Origin: JAKJEP01 sp964580995
Lineage (GTDB): Bacteria; Planctomycetota; Phycisphaerae; Sedimentisphaerales; SM23-30
Assembly (NCBI GenBank): GCA_964580995.1
Contig: CAZOMV010000058.1
Location: 1 to 35,419, forward strand
DNA length: 35,419 nt
Direction: 5' to 3'
Shown piece after piece: positions 7,589 to 15,949 of this stretch (the first letter of the stretch is position 1; each line of letters opens with the position of its first letter). The notes below the pieces were generated by a model, which saw only the letters and a program-made list of their open reading frames with translations, did no database searches and was not told where the DNA came from. Position numbers and translations under genes: made by a program.

Positions 7589-7950
7589 CAAGCCATCGCC
7601 TCCGCCTGGGTTTGATAGATTTGAAAGATCGAATCGAGCTTGGAAATCTCAAAGATGCTGCGTACCCGGTTCTGCATACCGACCAATTTGAGTTTCCCCT
7701 GGTAGCGCCGCGAGAGCTGAAGGGCTTCGACGAGAGTGGCCAGGCCGGAGGAATCCATGAAAGCGACTTCGGACATATCGATTATGATATTGTGGGGTTT
7801 TTTCTGCAACGTCTCCAAAAGCTGGCCGCGCAGATCGGTGGCGCAATGCAGATCGATGTCCCCGGCCAGGTCCAAGACCACGGTATTCCCATCCTGTTTT
7901 ACATTTTTAACGACACTTCTGGGACTCAAATTGGAAGAACTCATACTCAT
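7588..7950 (-). CDS. STAS-domain protein (anti-sigma antagonist or MlaB-like)
   Basis: 120 residues forming one STAS domain. It has the phosphorylation-loop motif FMDSSGLATL (64-73), where Ser67/Ser68 matches the serine phosphorylated in SpoIIAA/RsbV proteins. STAS proteins next to mlaE normally act as MlaB, a subunit that stabilises the transporter. A putative kinase of the RsbW type lies directly upstream in the same operon, so this protein could also be an anti-anti-sigma factor. Both roles fit the sequence. Its stop overlaps the mlaE start by one base (TGATG), and it begins 15 bp after the kinase gene. Confidence 0.88.
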   Translation of the reverse strand: MSMSSSNLSPRSVVKNVKQDGNTVVLDLAGDIDLHCATDLRGQLLETLQKKPHNIIIDMSEVAFMDSSGLATLVEALQLSRRYQGKLKLVGMQNRVRSIFEISKLDSIFQIYQTQAEAMA

Positions 7951-7965
7951 TTTCTCATTAAAAGG

Positions 7966-8454
7966 TTATTTACACAGGGTTTTGTTTTTGGATATATCCG
8001 AAGGATCCGGACAATGAATAAATTTTCTCATGGTCAACTGCATTCCGCCTTCGGGTGGGCAGGAATATTCGACTTTATCCATGACGGACTGAATGATATG
8101 GACCCCCAGCCCGCCGGGCCGGATTTCGTCGAGGTCCCGGCCTTTGATGGTTTTTGGATCCACCTGTTTACCGAAATCGCGGATGATGATTTCCAGGGCG
8201 GCCGGATCGGTGCCCTGCTGAGGGATAAAATTATATTGAATCAGGATGGGCTTGCTGCAAGGGCCGCCGTAGCTGTGGCGGATCACATTGGTCAGGGCTT
8301 CATCCACCGCCAGGGTGACCGAGTCGATGTCTTTATCCGTCAGGCCGGCGATTTCGTTGGCTTTGCGGATGGCGGATCGGGTGACGCACAGAAATTCCGG
8401 GTGTGCGGTGATTTGAATCTTAATCACTTCAACGGGTTGATTGGTATTTTCCAT
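7966..8454 (-). CDS. RsbW/SpoIIAB-like anti-sigma factor serine kinase (GHKL ATPase)
   Basis: 162 residues from ATG 8454, preceded by GGAAG. The frame stays open upstream to 8808, but that part overlaps the lipoprotein gene and has no family match, so it is excluded. It shows the GHKL ATP-binding fold: N box DEALTNVIRHSY (51-62; Glu52 and Asn56), G1 box DFGKQVDP (Asp93, Gly95) and G2 segment PGGLGVHII (113-121). The size and motifs match RsbW/SpoIIAB-type kinases, which bind sigma factors and phosphorylate a STAS antagonist. The next gene is a STAS protein with the target serine. No sigma factor gene lies nearby, so the controlled partner may be elsewhere, or the pair may act on the Mla transporter. 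Confidence 0.87.
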   Translation of the reverse strand: MENTNQPVEVIKIQITAHPEFLCVTRSAIRKANEIAGLTDKDIDSVTLAVDEALTNVIRHSYGGPCSKPILIQYNFIPQQGTDPAALEIIIRDFGKQVDPKTIKGRDLDEIRPGGLGVHIIQSVMDKVEYSCPPEGGMQLTMRKFIHCPDPSDISKNKTLCK

Positions 8455-8474
8455 AGTTTTGCTTCCGATGCAAT

Positions 8475-8840
8475 TTACGGGGAGGAATCCTTCTCCAGGA
8501 GGAAGGTGCGCCATTTTTTCACTGCCTCGGCCCGCTGCCGGGCATCTGCCTTGTAATCGTAGTCCAGATCGGTTCCCGTGATTTTTTTGAGGGCACAGAT
8601 CGCAAAAAATCGTACCGATGAGTCCTGTTCCTGCAGACGATCGACCAGTAAAGGGATCGCTGATTCGATTTTGTTTTCGCCGGCCCATTTGATGGCCCGG
8701 ATTTTCAAGTCGGGATTGGAACTTTCCAGATCGGAAATCACTGGAGCCGGCTGGGGTTCCGCGCAGCCGCTCATTGCACTGATCAGAAGCCAGCCAACAG
8801 GTACACACAAAGCTTTCAGATAAAAACGCATCGTGATCAC
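8475..8840 (-). CDS. Small HEAT-repeat lipoprotein
   Basis: 121 residues from GTG 8840, or 118 from ATG 8831; the ATG version gives a cleaner signal peptide. It is a type II signal with lipobox-like SAMSGC (Cys23 from the ATG start). The mature part contains HEAT-like helices (SSNPDLKIRAIKWAGENK and ESAIPLLVDRLQEQDSSVRFFAICALKKI) and ends about 30 residues later. It looks like a small membrane-anchored binding protein. As the first gene of the kinase-STAS-Mla unit (20 bp before the kinase), it may be a sensor or structural partner at the membrane (inference). Confidence 0.72.
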   Translation of the reverse strand: MITMRFYLKALCVPVGWLLISAMSGCAEPQPAPVISDLESSNPDLKIRAIKWAGENKIESAIPLLVDRLQEQDSSVRFFAICALKKITGTDLDYDYKADARQRAEAVKKWRTFLLEKDSSP

Positions 8841-9219
8841 TATCGCTCAGAATATTCTATTCGGAAATCCAAAACATACCTGGCACGCATTTTCGCATCG
8901 ATTATATCGTCTTTTTGCGTAAACAACATAAGATATTATTCTGCACTTAGTTATAGCCATAGCCGTCGGCTGGGAATTCAGATTAGGTTGAATCGAACTA
9001 ACCCGGTACTATACCTGGATTTATTTAAGATATGAATCGTTTTTTTAGCAATTTAGTGGTTAAAATGGTGAAAATAATTACAATAGAGTGGAAATCACGT
9101 TTTTCGATCGCAAGTATATCTATAGCGGAGAGATAACGATCTTTGGCAGTGAGTAGGAGTTGCATTATAAGATCTTGTTATATCTATATTTATGTTAATA
9201 AAATTCAGGCGGAAGAGTC
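8841..9219. other. AT-rich divergent intergenic region
   Basis: This 379-bp region separates the minus-strand lipoprotein/Mla unit from the plus-strand small membrane protein. It is AT-rich and must hold promoters for both directions, but no pair of boxes stands out. No RNA gene or repeat was recognised. A GGAAGAG ribosome site lies at its right end, before the ATG at 9220. Confidence 0.5.
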
Positions 9220-9525
9220 ATGAAGCATCGAAGTACAATCAAATTTAAAAAACAGAGGAACTGGGCGGCATTGAAGCGGTATTTGTTATTGGCCGCCGTG
9301 ACGGCGGCGGCAGGCGGGGGGCTGTCGTATCTTTTGTTCCGGCTGGTAGGGCAGCCGAATGTAGAAAACCAGGAGAAAGTAACCCTCCTTCATCAACTGC
9401 CCGGTATGATGCTGACGGCAACTTTATTGGCCGTGCTGGCAGTATTGTTTTTCGGGTTTCGGGCGTGGCTGATGGGGTCCAAACCGCGGCATTCGCTTCG
9501 AAGTACGATTCGAGTAAGGCGGTAA
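9220..9525 (+). CDS. Small two-helix membrane protein, unknown function
   Basis: 101 residues with a good GGAAGAG ribosome site. A basic N-terminus (KHRSTIKFKKQR) is followed by a transmembrane helix at about 21-42, a short linker of about 18 residues, and a second helix at about 61-84. The C-terminal tail is basic (KPRHSLRSTIRVRR). The positive charge at both ends predicts both termini in the cytoplasm. No family was recognised. It lies alone between the Mla unit and glnS. Confidence 0.6.
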   Translation: MKHRSTIKFKKQRNWAALKRYLLLAAVTAAAGGGLSYLLFRLVGQPNVENQEKVTLLHQLPGMMLTATLLAVLAVLFFGFRAWLMGSKPRHSLRSTIRVRR

Positions 9526-9603
9526 ATATTTCTACTGATTTGTGCGTTTGTTATTGGAAATATTTGCAGGGGAATGGGAAAATAGTTTAAAGTGTAGTTC
9601 TTG

Positions 9604-9633
9604 TTGACGAAAAGGGGGTGGGGGATTTATAAT
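9604..9633 (+). promoter_or_regulatory. Sigma70-type promoter for glnS
   Basis: TTGACG (9604-9609) and a perfect TATAAT (9628-9633), spacer 18 bp, 61 bp before the glnS start. The spacer begins AAAAGGGGG and continues G-rich, like the promoter at 717-744. Confidence 0.68.
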
Positions 9634-9694
9634 CGCCGATTGGTTTTATGGCTATAAGGTATTATATTGCTTTCGTTTAGGAAAAGATGGTGTT

Positions 9695-11425
9695 ATGTCA
9701 AGCGAAGAAACGGCAGATAAAAGTGCAGGAAATGATGGGGGCAATGGTCGAGAATCGCTGGATTTTGTGCGGGCGATGGTGGCGGAGGATTTGCGGACGG
9801 GCAAGTGGGGGGGGCGGGTGGCGACGCGGTTTCCGCCGGAGCCGAACGGGTATCTGCATATCGGCCATGCCAAGAGCATTTGTCTGAATTTCGGGATTGC
9901 GGCGGAGAACGCGGGGGCGGTGTGCCATTTGCGGTTTGACGATACCAATCCGACGAAGGAAGAGGATGAGTATGTGGAGTCCATCAAGGCGGATGTGCGG
10001 TGGCTGGGGTGGGACTGGGGCAAGCACTTGTATTTTGCCTCGGACTATTTCGAGCAGATGTATGGATGGGCGGTGCAATTGGTCAAGGCGGGCAAGGCGT
10101 ATGTGTGCGATCTGAACGCGGAAGAGACACGGAAGTACCGGGGGACGCTGACAGAGCGGGGGAAGGACAGCCCGTATCGCAATCGGAGTGTGGAGGAGAA
10201 TCTGGATTTGTTTACGCGGATGCGGGCGGGGGAATTTGAGGATGGAGCGCGGACGCTGCGGGCGAAGATCGATATGGGTCATGCGAATGTGAATATGCGG
10301 GATCCGGTGATGTACCGGATTCTGCACGCCAGCCATCACCGGACGGGGGATGCGTGGTGTATCTATCCGATGTATGACTGGGCGCACGGGCTGGAGGATT
10401 CCATCGAGCGGATTACACATTCGATCTGCACGCTGGAGTTTGAGAATCACCGGCCGCTGTATGACTGGTTTCTGGACCAACTGGGGGTGTATCATCCGCA
10501 GCAGATCGAGTTTGCCCGGCTGAACCTGACGAATACGGTGATGAGCAAGCGGAAGCTGCTGCAATTGGTGCAGCAGAAGCATGTCAGCGGGTGGGACGAT
10601 CCGCGGATGCCGACGATTTCGGGGATGCGGCGGCGGGGATATTCACCGGAGTCGATCCGGAATTTCTGCGGGAAGATCGGGGTGAACAAGTTCAACAGCA
10701 CGGTGGATTTTGCCCTGCTGGAGCATTGCGTGCGGGATGAGCTGAATCAGAGTTCGCCGCGGGTGATGGCAGTGCTGAATCCGCTGAAGGTGGTGATTAC
10801 GAATTATCCGCAGGGGCAGGTGGAGGAGATGGCGGCCATCAATAATCCGGAAGATGCGTCGGCGGGGACGCGGCAGGTGCCGTTCACCCGGGAGCTATAT
10901 ATCGAGCGGGACGATTTTATGGAGGAACCGGCGAAGAAGTTTTTCCGGCTGGCGCCCGGGCGGGAGGTGCGGCTGCGGTATGCGTATTATGTGACCTGTA
11001 CGGAGGTGGTGAAGGACGGGGCGGGGAATATTACGGAGCTGCGCTGCACGTATGATCCGGCGACGCGGGGCGGAGATTCGCCGGACGGCCGCAAGGTGAA
11101 GGCGACGTTGCACTGGGTATCGGCCAGCCATGCGCTGGGGGTGGAGGTGCGGCTGTATGACCATCTGTTCACGCGGGAAAATCCGGATGAGGCGGAAGAG
11201 GGCAAGAATTTTACGGATTATATGAATCCGGACTCGCTGGAGGTGCTGCCGGGCTGTTTTGTCGAGCCCAGCGTGAAAGGGGCGGCGGCGGGGAGCCGGT
11301 ATCAGTTTGAACGGCTGGGGTATTTTTGTGTGGATCCGGATTCGGCGGCGGGGAAATTGATTTTCAATCGGACGGCCACGCTGAAGGATACCTGGGCGAA
11401 GATTCAGAAGCAGGAAGGACAATAA
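9695..11425 (+). CDS. glnS: Glutaminyl-tRNA synthetase
   Basis: 576 residues. It charges tRNA-Gln with glutamine directly. Class I synthetase motifs are present: FPPEPNGYLHIGHAKS, with HIGH at residues 55-58, and the KMSKS-type loop VMSKRK at about 282-287. The catalytic domain contains the GlnRS-typical segments RFDDTNPTKEEDEYVESI and YPMYDWAHGLEDSIERITHS. The C-terminal half is the anticodon-binding beta-barrel pair (about 350-560). The length fits bacterial GlnRS (about 550-580). The presence of glnS implies that this organism does not depend solely on the GatCAB route for Gln-tRNA. Confidence 0.97.
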   Translation: MSSEETADKSAGNDGGNGRESLDFVRAMVAEDLRTGKWGGRVATRFPPEPNGYLHIGHAKSICLNFGIAAENAGAVCHLRFDDTNPTKEEDEYVESIKADVRWLGWDWGKHLYFASDYFEQMYGWAVQLVKAGKAYVCDLNAEETRKYRGTLTERGKDSPYRNRSVEENLDLFTRMRAGEFEDGARTLRAKIDMGHANVNMRDPVMYRILHASHHRTGDAWCIYPMYDWAHGLEDSIERITHSICTLEFENHRPLYDWFLDQLGVYHPQQIEFARLNLTNTVMSKRKLLQLVQQKHVSGWDDPRMPTISGMRRRGYSPESIRNFCGKIGVNKFNSTVDFALLEHCVRDELNQSSPRVMAVLNPLKVVITNYPQGQVEEMAAINNPEDASAGTRQVPFTRELYIERDDFMEEPAKKFFRLAPGREVRLRYAYYVTCTEVVKDGAGNITELRCTYDPATRGGDSPDGRKVKATLHWVSASHALGVEVRLYDHLFTRENPDEAEEGKNFTDYMNPDSLEVLPGCFVEPSVKGAAAGSRYQFERLGYFCVDPDSAAGKLIFNRTATLKDTWAKIQKQEGQ

Positions 11426-11475
11426 CAACCATACCATATTAAGGTGATAATCACTACTTTTTCAGGAGACACGTT

Positions 11476-12060
11476 ATGGCAAAAAAGATTTTGATGCTTT
11501 GCAGTTCGCCGCGGAAAAATGGAAATACCAATACCCTGGCCGGGTGGGTAACGGCGGCAGCGGAAAAGGCCGGGGCGAAGGTGGAAGTGGTCGATGTGAC
11601 GAAGCTGAAATTGAAGAGTGCCGGGTGCACGGCCTGTATGGGCTGCCAAAAGCGGGCAAAATTTGAATGTATAATCAAGGATGAGGTTTCAACGCTGGTG
11701 AAACGGATACCGGGATTTGATGCGGTGGTGTTCGCGACGCCGGTCTATTTTTTCGGGCCGAATGCCCAGTTGAAAGTGGTGCTGGACCGGATGTTCAGCC
11801 ATATCAAGATTGACATGAAGACCGGGGATTATACACATGTGAAGGGGTATCCGGTAATTGGGCTGCTGGCGACGGCGGGCGGGGATTTAAACGAAGGCCT
11901 GAATATTTGTAAAATGACGTTCAAGACGCTGGCGGAGTTTTCGCAGAAGAAATTTGAGAGTCTGCTGGTACCGCTGGCGCCGAATAATCCGGCGGAATTT
12001 CAGCAGAGAGAAGATATCCGGAAGAAAGCGGTCAAGCTGGGCAGGAAGCTGGCAAAATAG
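11476..12060 (+). CDS. Flavodoxin-fold FMN protein, possible iron-sulfur flavoprotein
   Basis: 194 residues with an AGGAGA ribosome site. It has a flavodoxin-like NADPH-dependent FMN reductase fold: SSPRKNGNTNTLA (10-22) is the FMN phosphate loop, and ATPVYFFGPNAQLK is the second flavin-contact loop. Four cysteines lie in CTACMGCQKRAKFEC (51, 54, 57, 65), a CX2CX2CX7C arrangement like the compact cysteine motif of iron-sulfur flavoproteins from anaerobes, which hold a [4Fe-4S] cluster. If the cluster is present, the protein would pass electrons between ferredoxin-type carriers and FMN. Otherwise it is a general FMN/quinone reductase. It stands 50 bp after glnS and may share its transcript. 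Confidence 0.85.
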   Translation: MAKKILMLCSSPRKNGNTNTLAGWVTAAAEKAGAKVEVVDVTKLKLKSAGCTACMGCQKRAKFECIIKDEVSTLVKRIPGFDAVVFATPVYFFGPNAQLKVVLDRMFSHIKIDMKTGDYTHVKGYPVIGLLATAGGDLNEGLNICKMTFKTLAEFSQKKFESLLVPLAPNNPAEFQQREDIRKKAVKLGRKLAK

Positions 12061-12081
12061 CGGACCTGCTTATTTCACCCG

Positions 12082-12792
12082 CTAGGGCTTTTCCATGGCT
12101 TTGCGGTGCAGGGTTTCGGGCATTTTTTCGATAGCGTAGCGGAGAGCGGTGCGGGGCATGATATTTTTGTGTTTCAGCACGAAGGTGAAGACTTCTTTTT
12201 GATGACGGCGGGAGGCTTCCTTGAGGAGCCAGCCGTATCCTTTCTGCACCAGATCGTCTGAGTCCGTTAGCAAACGGGTGCATATTTCAAAGATGTCATT
12301 GAGAAAAAGCCCTTTGCGGGCGGGGAGGATGAGGGAGACGGCGGCGGCCCGCCGGACCCAGCGGTTTTTCGAGGCGGTCCATTTTTTTAGATCGCTGAGG
12401 TAATGGGGAAAGGTTTCCACGAAAGAACCGATGGTATGATTGCAGAGGGTATCGCAAGCGGCCCAGTTGGTGATATACTGATGAACCCAGCGGGAAAAAG
12501 TCTGGAAATCCTCCGGGACGTATTGTTTGTGCAGGTTTTCCGCCCAGCAGCAGGCAATGAAGAACTCTTCCAGGCAGCCGGATTTGAAAAGAGTCTCACA
12601 GAGGGCAAAAATCTCCGGCTTGTTTTTTTCTTTTATGGTTTTGAAGCATTGGGCGGCGATTTTTCTGACCAGGGGGGTTTTCACGCCATAGAGTTTTATT
12701 TTTTCTTTGAAGAATTTTTGGCCGGCGATTCTGGTGTCTTTGTTACTATGTTGGCGGAGTTCTTTACGGATAGAAGGAATTGTAGTGTCCAT
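12082..12792 (-). CDS. alkD: DNA alkylation repair protein, AlkD-like glycosylase
   Basis: 236 residues composed almost entirely of HEAT-like helical repeats. It excises bulky or positively charged alkylated bases without base flipping. Residues matching the catalytic trio of Bacillus cereus AlkD are present: Trp110, Asp114 (NWAACD) and Arg148 (RWVRRAA). The length equals the family's usual size. It converges on the flavoprotein gene, with only 21 bp between stops, and has its own upstream region shared with the TPR lipoprotein. Confidence 0.9.
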   Translation of the reverse strand: MDTTIPSIRKELRQHSNKDTRIAGQKFFKEKIKLYGVKTPLVRKIAAQCFKTIKEKNKPEIFALCETLFKSGCLEEFFIACCWAENLHKQYVPEDFQTFSRWVHQYITNWAACDTLCNHTIGSFVETFPHYLSDLKKWTASKNRWVRRAAAVSLILPARKGLFLNDIFEICTRLLTDSDDLVQKGYGWLLKEASRRHQKEVFTFVLKHKNIMPRTALRYAIEKMPETLHRKAMEKP

Positions 12793-13140
12793 AGAATATC
12801 CAGAAATTTTCCCATATAATACTTTACGTCAGATAACCGTCGTATCGTATGAAAAAGCAGTCTGTGATGCCAGGATAAAATTGTGGAGGAAGCACTCGCT
12901 GTGGTTTGTAAGTGGTTGCAAATAAAGAATTAATGTCGGTCAATAATTGGATGGAGATTATAGGGGGTAATTTTAGGCGATTGTCCGCTAAAAAAACGGC
13001 AAAAAACGACTCAAGTGGTTTTCCCGGTTAGGAATCTGAATTCACTCTTTTCCTTGACAAAAAAGCGGGTTGGTGTTTCAATCTGGTCAATAAATGTTGT
13101 TTTACAGGGATGATGTTGAAATAAATGATAAGGAGACTAG
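12793..13140. other. Divergent intergenic region with candidate promoter
   Basis: This 348-bp region lies between alkD (minus) and the TPR lipoprotein (plus). TTGACA at 13054-13059 and TTCAAT at 13077-13082 (17-bp spacer) form a plausible promoter for the plus-strand gene, with AAGGAG at about 13131-13136 as its ribosome site. No RNA gene or repeat was recognised. Confidence 0.5.
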
Positions 13141-13989
13141 ATGATGGGGAATGTAAGAGGTATCGGCCGAAACGTTTTGATTCTTTTCGTGATGATCCTG
13201 CTGGCGGGCGTTCTGGGTTGTCAGCAGAATCGACAGTATGATCAGAATGCTCCGGATGTTGAAAACCCCGCTTTGCTGGAAGAGCCCGGCCTGATGGAAA
13301 CGACGGATCCGCTCGGGAGAGCCGAGGAGGCGGATTTGGCGCGCAATGCCGAGGTGCAGTTGGTGGAGCAGATGGGGCGGTATCGGGCGAATTACATGGA
13401 AACGCTGGAGCTGATGCTGGATTTCTACAATCGGCAGGGCAATCAGCTCAAATCCCGCTGGGTCAAGGAAGAGATCAAAAACCTGAATCTGGGACCGCGG
13501 TATTCTTATCTGGTGGTGGCTGAGGTGGCCGGGCCGGATCTGCGGGCCTCCAAAATGGTGATGGAAGCGGACGTTCTGTATGACCAGGGGATGGCTATGA
13601 TGAAGAGCGGCCGCGGGTCGTTAGGGAAAATCGGGGTCGATAAAAAGGCGATGTATTCGGCCATCGATAAATTCAATCAGTTGATCACGCTCTATCCCGA
13701 CAGCGATAAAATCGATGACGCGGCCTTTCAGATCGCGGAGATTTACAATCATTATCTAAGCGAGAAGACGACGGCGATGCTGTATTACCAGCGGGTCTGG
13801 CAATGGGATCCCCAGAGTCTGCTGCCGGCCCGGTTTGCGGTGGCCCGGATTTATGATGATTATTTCCACAACCGAACCAAGGCCATCGAATATTATGAGA
13901 AGTCGATCAATCTGGAATCGTCTTATACCAAAAATGTGACTTATGCCCAGAATCGGATCGAGATTCTTAACCGGGAATTATCGCGCTGA
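13141..13989 (+). CDS. TPR-repeat lipoprotein
   Basis: 282 residues with an AAGGAG ribosome site. The signal peptide ends in a lipobox, VLGC (Cys27). The mature protein begins with an acidic, poorly ordered stretch to about 65, then a helical region. Towards the C-terminus it has tetratricopeptide-like units: YSAIDKFNQLITLYPDSDKIDDAAFQIAEIY, a central pair around TTAMLYYQRVWQWDP, and TKAIEYYEKSINLES. The overall plan recalls BamD/YbgF-type periplasmic TPR lipoproteins, so an envelope scaffold role is likely, but length and order do not fit BamD well. A strong hairpin follows 33 bp after its stop. Confidence 0.8.
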   Translation: MMGNVRGIGRNVLILFVMILLAGVLGCQQNRQYDQNAPDVENPALLEEPGLMETTDPLGRAEEADLARNAEVQLVEQMGRYRANYMETLELMLDFYNRQGNQLKSRWVKEEIKNLNLGPRYSYLVVAEVAGPDLRASKMVMEADVLYDQGMAMMKSGRGSLGKIGVDKKAMYSAIDKFNQLITLYPDSDKIDDAAFQIAEIYNHYLSEKTTAMLYYQRVWQWDPQSLLPARFAVARIYDDYFHNRTKAIEYYEKSINLESSYTKNVTYAQNRIEILNRELSR

Positions 13990-14021
13990 TGCTCATTGGT
14001 GATTTGCGTGAATGCGAAACA

Positions 14022-14055
14022 GGAAACCCACTGCCCAACAGTGGGTTTCTCTTTA
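14022..14055 (+). terminator. Rho-independent terminator-like hairpin
   Basis: GAAACCCACTG (14023-14033), loop CCCAA, CAGTGGGTTTC (14039-14049): an 11-bp perfect stem followed by TCTTTA. It lies after the TPR lipoprotein and only 18 bp before the GTG start of the M48 gene, so it may end one unit or attenuate the next. The U tract is short. Confidence 0.75.
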
Positions 14056-14072
14056 ATGTTCGGGAACACTAA

Positions 14073-15554
14073 GTGCAGATATCCGTTATTCTTGCCATTA
14101 TGATAGCCCTGCTGGCGGGGGAGAGTGTGCAGGCGGGCAATCCCGAAACCGAATGGTTCTCCTCGCCGGGGTCCGGCCAAAGCCTGCTGATTCTGGCCGG
14201 TTCCATGCTGCTGGTGTGGTCTTTCTGGCGGGTCATCACGCGCCTGATCCTGGCGCGGCTGGAAGGGATGCAGTGGCCGAACCGTTCGGTGATGAAAATG
14301 CCCGGCCGGGTGGACCTGGTATTTCAAATCATGCTGCTGACGGTCTTCACGATCCAGTTGACGGTGGGCGGCTGGGCGGAGTTGATTTGTACTGATCTGG
14401 GGCTGGGCGGCACGGTACTGCTTTGGGAAGTGGGGCTGATCCTTCCTTATGTTCTGATGCTGATACTCAAGTGGCATTGTTTTTATCCGATTAACCGGTT
14501 TTTCAAGGAGAATATCATCGCGGGTCAATTGGCGGAAGGTCTGTCGGCCCGGCCGGTATGGAGTTGCGGTCAATATATCCTATTTAATGTACGCCATGGT
14601 TTATTGATTTTTTTGGCCCCGCTGTTATTGATTTTTACGTTTCGGGATACCGTAGCCCTTATTTTTGGGCGATGGTTTTCGGAGAATCCGCTGCGGGGCA
14701 ATGCGGAAGAGGGCATTGTACTGGCCGGGGTAATCGGTATATTTATTTTTTCTCCCTGGTTATTACGCAGGGTATGGTCCACGCGAACCCTGCCGGCAGG
14801 TCCGCTGCGGGAGCGGCTGGAAGTTTTTTGCCGGCGTTTAAAGTTGAAGTATCATGATCTGCTCCTGTGGAATACGTACAGCGCGGTTGCCAATGCCGCC
14901 ATGATGGGGTTGTTTCCACCGGTTCGTTATATCTTGTTGAGTGACCAACTGATCGAAAACATGCCGGATGAGCAGATTGAAGCGGTATTCGGCCATGAAA
15001 TCGGCCATGTCAAACACCATCATATTCTGTTTTTGGTGCTGTTTATCATGGGCAGCAGTTTTTGCGGAATGCTGCTCTATGCGTTTTGTGAATGGTTGAT
15101 GGAGAATCATTTGGCGTTCGAAATCCGTGGAATCAATTATAATCATTATATATTGAGCGGGAGTTCTGTTTTGATGATTGTCGGATGGTTTCTGGTTTTT
15201 GGGTGGGTGTCACGGCGGTTTGAACGGCAGGCGGACGTGTATGGGGCCGGTTCGGTAGCACGGGGACCGGAGGCAGAAGGGAAAGAGCTACTGAACGTGC
15301 ATGGAGCGATGGTCATGGGGGCGGCTCTGGAACGGATAGCCATGCTGAATGGGATTTCGGCGTACAGCCGGTCGTGGCGTCATTCGAGCATAGCCAGCCG
15401 GATTGGATTTTTGCGCCGTCTGGCGAGTGAGGGTGGGGCATACAGCCGGTTTCAGCGAACGCTGGTTCTGGTTAAAACGGGGATTGTGCTGTTGGTGCTG
15501 GTGGGTGCGTCGGGTTACTGGCTGGTGAATTCGCTGGCAAAGGAGGCAGTATGA
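14073..15554 (+). CDS. Membrane-bound M48-family zinc metalloprotease
   Basis: 493 residues from GTG 14073. An ATG at 14100 is also possible, since no strong ribosome site decides. Several transmembrane helices fill the first 240 residues. The zinc site HEIGH is at about 308-312 within VFGHEIGHVKHHH, and the third ligand is the Glu of RRFERQADVYGAG (about 384). This pattern matches HtpX/Ste24-type M48 peptidases, which cut damaged or lipid-modified membrane proteins. Another helix pair follows the active site and one helix closes the C-terminus. It overlaps acpS by 4 bp, so translation of the two is coupled. Confidence 0.88.
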   Translation: MQISVILAIMIALLAGESVQAGNPETEWFSSPGSGQSLLILAGSMLLVWSFWRVITRLILARLEGMQWPNRSVMKMPGRVDLVFQIMLLTVFTIQLTVGGWAELICTDLGLGGTVLLWEVGLILPYVLMLILKWHCFYPINRFFKENIIAGQLAEGLSARPVWSCGQYILFNVRHGLLIFLAPLLLIFTFRDTVALIFGRWFSENPLRGNAEEGIVLAGVIGIFIFSPWLLRRVWSTRTLPAGPLRERLEVFCRRLKLKYHDLLLWNTYSAVANAAMMGLFPPVRYILLSDQLIENMPDEQIEAVFGHEIGHVKHHHILFLVLFIMGSSFCGMLLYAFCEWLMENHLAFEIRGINYNHYILSGSSVLMIVGWFLVFGWVSRRFERQADVYGAGSVARGPEAEGKELLNVHGAMVMGAALERIAMLNGISAYSRSWRHSSIASRIGFLRRLASEGGAYSRFQRTLVLVKTGIVLLVLVGASGYWLVNSLAKEAV

Positions 15555-15937
15555 AGATGATATATCACGGGATTGATCTGGCGGACTGCCGGCGAATTGG
15601 AAAGCTGCTGGAGCGGCATGGGGAGCGGTTTCTGCAGCGGGTTTTTACGGAGGCGGAGCAGACCTACAGCCGCCGGCATCGTCACAGCGTGGAACGGCTG
15701 GCGGGGCGGTTTGCCGTGAAGGAGGCGGTAATGAAGATGCTGGGGACCGGCTGGCGGGGCGAGGTGGCGTGGACGGATATCGAAACTCGGAATGATCCGC
15801 TGGGGAAACCGGAGGTTCATTTGCAGGGCCAAACGGCCCGGCTGGCCCAAAAAATGGGTATCGAAAAAATAAGTGTCAGTATCACCCATACCAGCGATCT
15901 GGCGATTGCTTCGGTAATTGCCTGGAGTGAAGAATAA
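15551..15937 (+). CDS. acpS: Holo-[acyl-carrier-protein] synthase
   Basis: 128 residues. It transfers 4'-phosphopantetheine from CoA to a serine of acyl carrier protein. Motifs: GIDL near the start (Asp9), VFTEAEQTYS (31-40), and LAGRFAVKEAVMKMLGTG (50-67) with Glu58. Asp9 and Glu58 are the expected Mg-binding pair. The C-terminal ISVSITHTSDLAIASV strand is typical. The length is normal. It overlaps the protease by 4 bp and is followed by mnmG after 12 bp. Confidence 0.93.
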   Translation: MKMIYHGIDLADCRRIGKLLERHGERFLQRVFTEAEQTYSRRHRHSVERLAGRFAVKEAVMKMLGTGWRGEVAWTDIETRNDPLGKPEVHLQGQTARLAQKMGIEKISVSITHTSDLAIASVIAWSEE

Positions 15938-15949
15938 ACCGTTAGCAGT

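Noticed and set aside
7564..8556. 330-codon plus-strand frame opposite the STAS and RsbW-like genes
   Set aside because: The minus-strand proteins have full family motifs and good gene overlaps; this frame has none.
8455..8808. N-terminal extension of the RsbW-like kinase
   Set aside because: It overlaps the HEAT lipoprotein in another frame, has no domain, and the ATG at 8454 has a GGAAG ribosome site.
9698..10582. 294-codon minus-strand frame opposite glnS
   Set aside because: Arg/Pro/His-rich shadow of the glnS frame.
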